This document shows positions 1 through 12,000 of a stretch of 64,000 nt of DNA, piece after piece. The position numbers and the translations under genes were made by a program. This DNA comes from Eopsaltria australis (Eukaryota > Chordata > Aves > Passeriformes > Petroicidae), in contig JAVTVJ010000013.1 of assembly GCA_034509425.1 (NCBI GenBank), positions 248,001-312,000 on the forward strand, given 5' to 3'. The notes under the pieces are model-generated. The model was not told where the DNA came from. It saw only the letters and a program-made list of their open reading frames with translations, and searched no databases. The stretch's first letter is position 1; each line of letters starts with the position of its first letter.

Positions 1-8
1 ATACTTAC

Positions 9-71
9 ATCCTCAGATTGGCTGGTTTTTCTCCTCTTTCCTGCACCATCCAATTCCTTTTCTTTTTTGTC
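9..71 (-). CDS. MICAL3: MICAL3 exon 15, basic linker (residues 668-688)
   Basis: This short 63-nt, phase 0-0 exon codes for [19 protein letters not shown] plus ED. With the end of exon 14 it makes two basic clusters (RKR at 662-664, KRRK at 679-682) resembling a bipartite nuclear localisation signal. The acceptor is CTGTTTTCAG|GACAAA and the donor is GAGGAT|GTAAGTAT, with GT at 8-7. The rest of the gene lies off the window. Confidence 0.93.
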
Positions 72-3000
72 CTGAAAACAGAAGGAGTAGGGGAAAGAAA
101 AGAAAAATAACTCTCGTACCTTTCTGGGCTAGGTGTCATCAGTGCACTTAATCATTTAGCTGCAAAGCTTATTTAATTCTCTTTGCTTAGTCTCCATTTG
201 TTTAATAAAATGGATTTTTATTCCTAGATACTTCTTAGGGGATTCTTACCTTCAACTGGACATTTCTTCAACACTTTCAAACCACTGAAAACTGAGCAAG
301 TAGCTATGTTCCAAGAGAAAATACATGCCCAAATACTAGACAAAGCTAAGATTTTAAGACTGAAACACACTGCTTCGAGTACATAAAAGAGACGGGATTT
401 GGCAGTCATAAATGTCATGTATTGCCCCACAGCAAGAGCTGGTGAACACGTGGTCTCTTGCAAACACACACCAACACCTGCATTGCTAGCAGCACTGCTG
501 GGACAGCAGCCTGGCAGACTCAGGTGTTTCCAGGGCTGTGCCTGCTTACCTTGGGAGTGCGCTTGCGAGAGATGCTCTGGCCCAGTTTGCTGAGGAAGGA
601 GATGGGAGACTTGGTGCTGGCAATCAGGGCAGCCTTTTCTTCTGCATTCAGGTCCAGGCTATCTGTTAGTGAAAACAGGCAGAACAAGGGAATGCCATCA
701 AGTTTTTTCTGTTATTAAATACACAACTGAAGGACTCACTGATTTTTTTTTAACACAGCTGTCTTTTTCTTCAATTCTCTGTATAAAATGACTAATGTCT
801 AGATTCAATACCTTTCTCAGCTATTCTGTTTTTCATTTTGCCCAAAGCAGTTCTTTCAGGGTTTATAACCACCCATAATAGATATTGTGCTTACTGTCTT
901 TACTTTTATATTTAAAGAGAATGATTTAAATAACATGATCATCAGCATGCTTAAAAAGAGCCCTTATTCTTAAAAAGAGTATTCTTAAAAGAGCCTATTT
1001 TTAGAAATAACACCTGAAACATACTGTATTTCTAAACAGCTATTAAACTAATGTTTCCCCCTCACCAGAGAGATACATGTAAATTAAGACCACCAGTAAT
1101 AAAGAGCTGTAACAACATTATCAATATTTAAATGCTGGTCATATTGATTTGGATTAGGTAATTACATCTTTCAGTTCTAACCAAAGATGTTTTGTTCCTC
1201 ATTGACCTAAAGTTAGTCTCACCATTCACTGATGGTAAATATGTATAAAACTCAGTTTTGAAATTACCTATTCAACAACTACTAGCAAGGCACCTAACAT
1301 AAGCTAAGAAAAACAAACCCCTAATAACAGTAAGAAAGCAGAAAACATATCTAGTAGTGCTGAAGTGAGTTTAGAACTTTTGAGGATGTTATTTTATATG
1401 AATTCCTTATTTTGCTCCTGCTGCTGCTAACGTGGTCTTTATCAGCACCAGTAAGAAGTCAACTTGTTGTAGTGCAAAGCTCCAGTGAGTGACTGCTATG
1501 TTCTCATACAGGAGCAGCACAAAGGTAACTGAAGCACACACATTCACCCTGGGAGCAGTCTTTAAATCTGACAAAAGTGCCCCAAACAGCTTACCACTAG
1601 AGGGGATGGTGTCTTTGAACATCTCATAGAACTGTGTGAGGTACATCACCATGGACAGCTTATCTGGCTCTCCGACAGATGCCATTTCCTTTCCAGTCAT
1701 AATGGGAGATATTCCAAACTCTTTCTCGGCGATGTCAAAGGCCAGCTGGTTATTCTTCTCCACATCGTGCTCATCCAAAGAATCAAAGTCTCTGCAAAAG
1801 GCAGAAAGAGGCCTTGCACTGCATCAAGTAGAAACCAGTCTTCTAAAAGAATTCAGGCATCCATCTCTTTTTTTTTTTTCCAACTCTAAATCTGGAATGT
1901 ATTTGCCACCAATATGGCAAAGCTGATGCTATTTAATTACAGTCAACTTTGCCTCAAACGTGTTCTTCTTAAATTTTTTTGCTCCTCCTACAAACCTAGA
2001 TTTCTCTTCTTAAAAATTATTATCCTCTGAAATGTATCTTCACTTCCTCCTTTGCTGGAAGTCTGTACATTTTCCTCTACATAAATCTTCCAAGTGCTTG
2101 GAATTAAATTAAATCTTGTCTTTTTGTCCCCTTTTTTCCTTGACTGATCCGTATTTTTGTCCTGCTGGCTTCTTCCAAAACTTGGATAATTATATAAAAG
2201 CTATAGCTTGTAGAGAGTTACATTAGCCATTTTAAAAGCTGTTTGAACTCTCCACAAGCAACAGAGTTATTAAACAGTGTAGCTCAGGTTAACCCAAGAA
2301 CACCACTATAGAAGTAAGTCAGTGCATATGGATTGGAGTAACTCCACAATTCTTCACTGTGTTTTACAATGTCTTCAATGTTTTACAATGTCTTACAATT
2401 ATGTCTTCAAGTACAGCTCTAGAATTTACTTTTCCTGTTGTCCCTTTGGGAAGCTGGAGACATTTCAAATTGAAGTACCAGAGCCTTTGCTGCTGCCACT
2501 TTTTCCAGCCAGTGTTTTCCCATTCTAGAGTCTGGGCACTGTTTTATCCAATATGTCACTGAAGAGGACACCTCTGCTATTCATCCAACCAACAGGTCAG
2601 TGTGCAAACAGAAACAATGTCTGTATTTAGGCTGTGGGTCACTACTTCTAAAAAGAGCAGCCTGAAAGTCTTTAGAAAGTGTTGCTTTGTTAAACAGGAA
2701 ATTTATAAAGGCCTGTGCAGAGACTTGTTCACGAGAGATTAAACTGAAGCTATGAACTGTTCCTTACTCACTTCACACATAAAATCTGTCACTCAATAAT
2801 GCTTTTCTCTCAGTACCAATTTGAAGCTTAATTCTGCCAAATCATCTGGAAGGGAAAATGACAACACATTTATTTTCAAATTCATCAAGCTATCATGACC
2901 TTCCACTCTGCTAGTGAGTCACTGGACGTTGGTTTCTATCAAGTTAAATTGAATTCATTTCAATCCATTTCTTCATAAATCACAAATGCATTGCCTCAAA

Positions 3001-6000
3001 CTCCACATTATTAGCTCCAAACACCACTGATTTCCTGCCCTGCCCAGTTGTTTAAGCAGCCAGTTACTCACATTAAGTCTGGACGGTATCTGTGGATAAT
3101 GGCACACAAAGCTAAGCCACTTTTCCAAGACATTGTGAGGTCTGTCACATTAACACCAGCATATCCATCAGTCTGCCTCTGGCACCAGCTGAGCAATTTA
3201 CTAGAGCGAGCTACAGACTCTGTAAAAAAATAGCACATTTTAAAATTGAAATGCACAACAGCTCAAATTCTAAACACAACACAAACCCCATGAATCAACC
3301 TTAATGTAAAAAACAAGCTCCTTCTACAACAGGTAATGGAGGACAGGGTTCTTGTTTTCTCTTAAAAATACTATCATATCTATTTTAAATCCAAGGAAGT
3401 CTTTTTAATTTGCTGAAAGGTAATTATCTAAGTTGTAACTTGCCAGACTTTTCACCCTAGCCATTGTAAAAGTGCCCCAAGAAATATAAAACAGTTGCAA
3501 AGGCTTGTTAAATATGATCAAAAGGACATACAGTAGCAATGCTCTCTAAAGCCCAGATACACTATTTCTAGAGGAAGAACTACAAATGTACTTCTTTAAC
3601 TTCTTCTCTTCCCTTGAAAACTTTCCTTTAAAAGCACTGACCTGTTCTGACCTTGTCTTACCAGAAGCTCTGATGAGATTAGAGCCTAAAGGGATGTGGC
3701 TGCAGGGCAGAGAGAGCAGAGACTGCACAGCCATTCAGCAGTGAAAGGGAGGCTTAGCAGCAAAGAGCCACTCTGAGAATCCCAAAACACTATCTGGGCA
3801 TACAAGGCAAGGCGTGCAAAAGGAAAAGTCTGACACAGCCCTCAGGGTAGAGACAAGTAGACAGATACTGAAATGCTTATCACAAGGCATCTAGCTCTCA
3901 GAATAATGCAAGCAAAGTGAGGTTTCATTTGGTTGAGAGATGAGATTAAGAAAAGGAAAGCAGGAACATGCAAGACTGCACAAGCAGTACCTTCTGTAAC
4001 ATTTGTAAGAATTCTGAGTCTACTGTTAGAGTGAACTCAGTCCAGGCTTAGGCACTTCAAGCAAGAATACTTTTATAAATAAAGGCAGTGAAAAGAACTG
4101 CCTGTACAAGCAAATATGCTTTAAAAGTTAACAGCATTATAAGGCATGGGAAATTAGGCAAGCAAAAATAAGCTCCCATGCTAATGGAAACTTGAAAAAC
4201 TGTAAGCTCAGATTGTTGACAAAACTATTACTGGATAAATTTTTAAATGCAGAGACTGGCTAAATAATACCCCACAGCCCTGCTGCTCTCTGGTTCCTGC
4301 ACTGATCCAGCTCCAGAATACCAAAAGGAATAGGACAGCAGCCAGGCCTACCATTTCGAGTCAGCTTTGGTGTCCTGGAGTTCACAAAGTTCTCTATCTC
4401 CAGGTGAATGTCTTTCAAGTCTCCTGTATTATACAAGTGGCGTACCTAAAATGACACACAAAAGATGATCAACATGCCATGGCACCCCAGACACCTACAG
4501 AAATAACCAGAGGACAATAAGGAGACATCCCAAGGTACAAAAAGGGAGACATGTACATGCAGGTAGCAGAAGTCCTACTCCAAGAACCTCACAACAGCAA
4601 GGATCAGCTCATCAGTGCTCAACAGTCCAGCTGACTGCTGCTGTTCAGTGGATACTAAATTGCAATGACAGACTGCTAGATTGGATTTTTACAATGAAAA
4701 TGTACATGCACACACAGAAAACACAAATTTACAGGTTTTCTGTGTGATTATACCACGGTTAAAATTACCAAAATCAAAAATCACTAAAAAGGAATTTGTT
4801 CAAGTGCAGAAGTCTACTCTTGACTGATGCATCTGCCTTACACTGCTTCCATGTTATTCACACATCACTCTCTGTTCCCAAAACATTGGCATAGCTTCAC
4901 CTGAGGAAGGACAAGCACTCAGAAGCATCGTTTGTGATTTACCTGCTGTGGCCTCAGGAAGTTGACGTTGATATTGGGATATCGGGTGGCAGGATCAATG
5001 CTGTAATGGCTGAAGTTTTTACTCACGTTCTCTGGGGTGGTCTGAGGCAGCAGCCTATAAATGCTTTCCCTTGGGAAAATAACACAAAAAAAAAGTTTGG
5101 GGTTTTGTTTTGGGTCATTTGTTTGGTTTAGGCTTTGTGGTGGTTTGGGGTTTTTGGTTTCTTTTGGCTGGTTTGAGGTTTTGTTCTGTTTTGGTTTTTT
5201 TTTAAGAGATGCATCACTATTACTATGGCTGAGTAAACTCTGGAGAGATAAACATTCAAATCAGAAATCTAACCACTTCAGACACTGCATAGACAAGAGT
5301 CAGCAGAAGCTTAAGTCAGTAAAGTCTGAACTTTATTACAACTTCAGAATTGCAAAGGAGAGAAGAGAACAATACACTGAGCATAACTGAAAGGGCTGCC
5401 CAGTAAAATAAAGACACACACACAGGAGGGGCTCAGGAAGAGTGGCCACCAAGGGGACTGGAGCATTTGCCCTGTGAGGAGAGGCCAAGAGAACTGAGTG
5501 TGTTCAGTATGTAGAAGAGAAAGCTCGAGAAGATCTTACTGCAGTCTGAATTGGCAATGGAAAGGTGATGGAAGCCTGGCTTCAACAGTTATATTATTTT
5601 TCTCACTGCTTTTTTAAACTCAAACAATTGGATTTTTAAGTATGAATTGTGCCATTGTGCAATTTTAGAAATTACAATGTGGTTCCTGATGGTCAGAAGC
5701 TGCAGTTGCTGAAGTTTAAAATAGGACCTACAAACTGTTGCTTTTACTAACTCCATGTTCTAATTACCCGAGTTCTGATCTCCAAGACAGCACCTTGAGT
5801 CACCAAAACAACACTCAGACAAAGCTGATAAAAACATCAAGAACTCAATACTTCAAAAGAGACAAGATGCTGTTTGGCTTATATGAAACAAAGTGACCAA
5901 GGACAACATGAAAAAAAGCAGGTCACAGCTTCTTTTAAAGGAAATAATCGAAAGTATTTACAAGATAACAGGAGATGGCAAGGACTTTTGCATCTGGGAC

Positions 6001-9000
6001 TTTAAAGGCACCTACATCTTCATCTGGTTTGCTATTGCAGGGCTGGTGACAGTAACTTGGGCTCACTTTCTCCATGCAATGTCAGTAAGTACCTAAAAAA
6101 TTGATTCCTCATCTAGTCTTTTAAAACTAGGACCAAGAATAGCAACATTTCTTACTCCTCCATATACTTCAGTTTATTGACCCTTTGAAATTTTTTTCTT
6201 CAATTGAATTATACCCTCAAGCATTCTCTAAAAACATTGAGAGTCTGGATCTCCCATTTTGTCTACATATTTGTACTGAAAGAAACTGGAATGAATGATG
6301 AAATATTGGAGGATTGGATTAGAACAGTAAATGTATTCACTTTCTCCATTACCTCTCTGCAAGAACTTCCAAAGGACTGGCTCCAAGCGACCAACTTCGT
6401 ACCATCCAAGCAGAGTCCATTGCAGCCAAAAATCCCCTGGCTATTCCAGTTCCCATTGGCCAAAATGGCTGATATTACAGGTCACCAAAAAAAAAAAAAG
6501 CAGAGAAAGGAAAAGCATCACTTAGGGAAAATTTTAAAGAAGTATCAAGTACATATTCAGGCAGAAATCTACTGGGAAATTTTAAGTCAGGAATTAGCTT
6601 CAAGCTCCACTCCCACTGGGTTAGAGGAAAGCAGATGTATGGTGAAGAGCTCATGAGCTCTCCCAAAGCCAATGTCCCTCTATTTCCAACAACAGTTTAT
6701 AGCCTGGAGTGCCTTAACAGCTTCTCTTCAAGACTGTACTTTTAAACCAACTACAAAATGCTAATTATTAGCAGGCCTACAGTAGGTCCTGCAGAGAATC
6801 AACTCATCCCAACAAGAAGCAGATGGAACAGACAGAACTTCAGGAAAAGCTCTGCACACATTTTCTCAAGCGAGATCATTACCACGCTAAAAATTCTGTT
6901 TTCCCAACACTCCCACCCTTCCTTCAAACCTCCCACTTTATCCTATAATAAACAGCAGCTTTCCTTACAGTGCCTCTCTGTCAGGCAGCACAGATTTCAG
7001 CGATGGGCGCAAAGGTTGGTGCCAATGCTTCCATTGAGAGCTTACACACAACAAGTTGAACACAAACCTCGAGGAGGGTGCAAAGGTTGGTGCCAATGCT
7101 TCCATTGAGAGTTTACACATGTAAGGTGAATACAAACCTCGAGGAGGGTGCAAAGGCTGGTGCCAATGCTTCCATTGAGAGCTTACACACTTAAGGTGAA
7201 CACAAACCTCGAGGAGGCTGTCCCCAACCAGCGCCACGAGGAGCTGGTGGCCGTTCTGCTCGCGCACCAGGGCGGCGTTCTCGGACGCGTACATGCACGT
7301 GAAGTCGAACATGGCCACGTCGGGCTGCCCGTAGTGGTTGATGGCAAAGTCCAGTGATGGCAGCTGCTGGTTTGTGGAGAAATCTGCTGCTTCCCTGGCG
7401 TAGTTCAGCAGAGCCTCCTGGTCCACGTTCTCCCGTGAGAGCAAGACCTCTGTGTCAGCGTGGTCCTGCCAAAACCAGCAAAGTGGAAGAGCCATGGTCA
7501 AACCCACAAGTTTATTTATACAGTACTTGGCATTAAAATTCTGACAAATCCACCCATACAAGCTCTCCTTCTAATTTCTTTCATTCTTAACTGTGTTAAC
7601 GCTTCCAGGAGGCAATCTATAAATCTTTTATTGCAAACAGTAATGAGTCCTGCGTGAAAGGGTTAAGAAACTTTTCAGTATTTTTCATTCCCATAAAATG
7701 AGGGAAGCTCAACTAGGCTACTAAATGTTCTTCCAGCGTATTTTATCTTAGCATGAACAAAACTCCCAAGTCTACAAAGGGAGACAAATTTGAAAAGGAC
7801 AGGTTTTGTAACATTCGTCTGATGGTTTAAAATACTTCAGAAAAGCATTAACTGTCTTTTAGAACACATTTACATTCATGTTCTAAAATAACAACTGTAT
7901 AAAAGCATTCGGTGATGGAGGAAAAGCACATTTTCCTACTTCCACCTTAACAAAAGTAAATTGTCACCACAATTTTAGCTCACAGAGAATACAGGAGAAG
8001 TCAATACCCACATGCCGTATCACTCCTTTATCCAGCAAGCTCTGCTTTTTGGCAGTCATGACAAAGTAGTGAGTATCATCTTTGTAGTAGACAATGTTCT
8101 CCAAGTCAATGCCTTGTGACAGAATAAAAGACATGGTAGTGAAAGAACAAGTTAGGAGTTATGCACAACAAAGAATCTACCAGAAGAAAGTAAATTGAAA
8201 CTGCATAGTTAGAAAAAGTCAGAGAACGTCAAGCAACTTTCTCCCATGCTCTGGGTGACTTTAAAATCTGAATTGCCAACAAAACCACAAGACAGCACAC
8301 TTCATCTGCATAAAGCTACCTCTTTTAAAAAACCCATTTATCATCACTCTAAGGTTTGCACTCAGATGTGGAGTGCAAAAAGCTGAACTATGGATTCATG
8401 ACCTCTTCCCATTTAGGGCTCTGATTTCCTGAAAACTGTAAGTTCTCCACTTCTGAACCAAAATGACACATGTGATTTGTACAGCACAACAGCTGCAAAA
8501 ACAGGGAAGTCAGATGTCAGGGGCAGTATGACTGACTGCCTAGCACAAAGTGCTCGTTTCTTGATTAAACTTGAGAATCTGAGCTGAAAATTCATAATAA
8601 TAAGGACAAATAGTTTTCACTGGAAATCTGCCAAGTGCTGGCAAACCTGTGGCATCTCGGAGATCCTGGAAGAACTTCTGGTTGAAGATGAAGGCCACGC
8701 CACTGATCTCTTCTACTTTGGCTTCAGCTGTGGTGTTGCGATTGATGAAGTTCGCTGTGATCGCAATCGCAAGTTTACCACGGAATTCCTTCCGGCGAAA
8801 CCCTGCAGGAAGGAGAAAGCAGCAGCACTGAGAACCAGACAGAGAAGAATCAGTGTGCCACAGACAGGTGCACTCACAAAATAAAGAGAGAAGGGATGTG
8901 ATGAGTTACAAACTCCTCCACAGAGGAAAGAACAAGTGCTTCAAAAATCAGTGTTGTTTAGGGAAAAAGCTCCCCGCCACCCCCTCTGTCACCTCTGTTC

Positions 9001-12000
9001 CCAAAGATGCAATTTCCATAAAAAAATATTAATATGGGATTCTCTGCTATACAGAATAATATTGCACACCTCAGTTACCACACCTGAAGGTAGGAGTGAC
9101 AACACTACTCAACTAAAGAAAACATGAAAGAAAAATTATCCAGATCAAAAACCCTTATATCTTTTTTAGTTTAAAGGAAGAAAACAAATTTGCTACAAAT
9201 GGATTTTCACATGGACTTTTAATCTCCCTTTCACTTGTCACGTGGCTTTCCAGATGCTGATTTGCATGTGAAAGGCCATTCTTGTTCTAACAAACTTAAG
9301 AATAAGTCGTATTTGTAGGTGAATTATGGACACACCATTACCTTCTAAGGTGTTTCTCCTGCCATCCCCTCCAATGATTACTTCAAACTCATACTCAGAC
9401 ACTGGATGGGTTTTGGGGTGGACCAATGCACGCCAACCTATTCCTGTAGATAAACTCCAAGTTAATGACAATATAAATGGCAATAATAGTGGGGAAAAAA
9501 ATCGATAGAACGACTTCTTGCTACCAATAAACCCTTCATCATATGATCAGTCAACAAACTCTGCAGGACAGCGAGGCTGATGACAGGGCTATTCCTGAAC
9601 TGTGCAGCCATTCCATGTGAATCTGAGGCAGACACAGCTCTGCTAAAACTCCCCTGTTTCCTTTAAGGGCCACTACAACCTTCTCTACTACCCATACAAT
9701 TAATAAAAAGTCAAAACGTAAGTAAGCCACATCTCCTGTGGTGATCAGAGAACAGGTTTTACAGTGATACTAAAAGCATAACAAGGACCATTCACCAATA
9801 TAAATCTCCTCAGTGAATGCTAAGAAAGGAGTTGTTTCACAATGTTATCAAAATGTTATGTAATAAGCTTAAGTATTTTAGAAGCAATTACAATTTACCA
9901 TGTCTTGGTCTATTTCTGTGTAGTCCTTCTGGTGACTTTGTTTCATACAGTAACTAATTTGGATTTGTCGCTAGAGAAAACAAATCCTACTAAAAATCCA
10001 AGCAAAAATGGATTAATAACTGTTCTTATTAATAGAGCACGAGGAAAGGACTTAACATCATAAGCAGATTTAAGGAGTAGGAGCTTGTGTATCCTATCAC
10101 AACTTCCCCCTTCTCTAGACCCATTTCAGTGCTACTTGCTTTCATTCTCCTGGTCCTCCGGAGGGTAAACGAGCCCCCGAAATTCCACATTGACATGGAT
10201 CTCTATTCCCAAGATCAAGGCAACCTTCAGAAGGATGAGCTGCAGCTGACGGATACCTGCAAAAACAGGCAGATGATAAAGAAACAGAAGAAAAAGGAAA
10301 GAGCACAAGTGGCCATGTGTATCTGTGTGACATTACTGAGACACTGATTTAAAGGCCAGATGCTGCTTTCTTTTTCCCCATGGTGTTCCCAGCACTTCAT
10401 CCCGGCATCACTGGTGTGTAATATCACAGCATGCCAAGAAAATCCTACACAGCTGAAAACCCAACCCTTTGCAAAGAATAAAGAGAATTTCTTTGATGTT
10501 TTAGTCTCCTAACCAGCCACAAGGGAAACAACCAGGACATGAACTGCAGGAGGGGAGGGAAGACAGCACAAGCAGGAATGCACTTGTGACAGATGGCAAA
10601 GAGCCACTGGATCAGCCTGGCTGTAATATTGACCTGCACCTCCACCCCAACACCTCTGGGTTCCTCATCTCTTTCCTCTTCAGTTAACTTTGGCAATATG
10701 AATGAAAATTATAATGTACAAACTTGATTAATTTGAAGGAAAACACCTTACTTATTTCAGATACTGAAATGAAAAAATCCTACACCTAAACAGTAAACTT
10801 GAGCTGTGCTGATACAGAAAAAAAAAAAAGACAAAATGCATAAAGACTGAAAGGATAAAAATGAAAAGAAATGAGAAGGAAAAAGCAATCTGCAAGACAG
10901 AAGTTACAAAGATTTTCCAGTTTTACCAGTTGTTGCCAACTTTAAAAAAAAAAGTGAACACAAACTGGTGGGCAACACCTGGCTGTGCCATGTACAATCA
11001 GTTTTGGGGAGGAAAAAAGAAAAGAAAAAAGACCTCCTGCTCCACCAAAGCATTCAGCTACCAAAGACGACTGATTTAACAGAATTTAAAAATCATCAAG
11101 ATTATTCTCTATTTTAACACATAAATATCTATTTAATCAAAACGTATCTTCATCACTCTTCTGAAAATTAACAAAGCCAAAATGGCTTCTCCTTTCTCCA
11201 GACTGACTTTCACAAGAATATTCAAAAGAATTTGCTAAGTTTTCTTTACGAGTTGCTCAAGAGAAACAGAATAATGTGGCAGCTGCAGGAATGTATCAGC
11301 AAAAACCAGAAAAATTATCCAACAAAAAAGAGAAAAAAAAAGTTTGAGCTTTAGGAGCACTTTTCAGTGTAGGAAGAAGCGATGCCTTGGGAATGTCTAA
11401 GAGATGACAGATAAACACTGCGTGTTTTAATCTCCTGACTGGCACAGAACGCACGATGCAAAGGTATTGCTGAATTGTACCACAGCAACCTGAGAGCAGG
11501 GACTGGTGTAGGCTGAATTTCCACAGCCACAGCCTCACCTCCTTCTCTTCCTCCTGAGGAAGGATCAGTGCTGCTGTGCCCAGCCCTGGCTGTACTTACT
11601 GATGTGGTCGATGGACCCTGCACAGAATTTGCCGTAGAACTTTTTGGCGCCGAGGCCCCTCAAGTCGTGGATGGTGAATGGCCATAAATGCAGGACATTG
11701 TTTCGGGAAAAGGCGTCCCTCTTCTCTATCACCACCACCTTGGCTCCCAGGAACGACAGGTCGATGGCTGTACGAAGGCCACAGGGTCCAGCCCCAATGA
11801 TCAGACACTGCAAAACAATCAGCACGGAGTAACTGCACAGTCCTTGGAGCAAATGGGTATTTCTGCAGCAGCTCCCGAGCATCCCACGGCTCTTAGGAGT
11901 GCTCTTTATCTGAAACATAAGCTGAAATTTCAGACCAGCCTTTCTATATTTCTACCTGCCAGGTTCTGCCAGTGATACGGTTAAAGCAGTAACCACAACC

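Larger units (their letters stand above)
72..4942 (-). other. Introns 10-14 of MICAL3 (non-coding stretches between exons)
   Basis: The introns are 72-549, 663-1594, 1792-3071, 3220-4351 and 4446-4942. All are GT-AG. They hold AT-rich unique sequence with short homopolymer runs. I see no RNA gene, recognisable transposon or extra exon in them. Confidence 0.85.
5070..11599 (-). other. Introns 3-9 of MICAL3 (non-coding stretches between exons)
   Basis: The introns are 5070-6352, 6469-7207, 7466-8011, 8113-8646, 8803-9341, 9444-10139 and 10257-11599. All are GT-AG except 9444-10139, which is GC-AG. The first contains a GT-rich tract and a CR1 fragment, and the second two decoy donor copies. The others show only unique AT-rich sequence and short A runs. 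Confidence 0.85.

Noticed and set aside
6204..6656. 150-codon plus-strand frame over exon 9
   Set aside because: It is antisense to a clear MICAL3 exon and carries no recognisable family sequence.
6965..7561. 198-codon minus-strand frame read as one gene
   Set aside because: Only 7208-7465 is MICAL3 exon 8. The rest is intron before the acceptor and the tandem repeat after the donor.
10130..10136. GT donor AGCAA|GTAGCA for exon 4
   Set aside because: It adds four bases and puts exon 5 out of frame, whereas the GC site keeps the conserved protein sequence.
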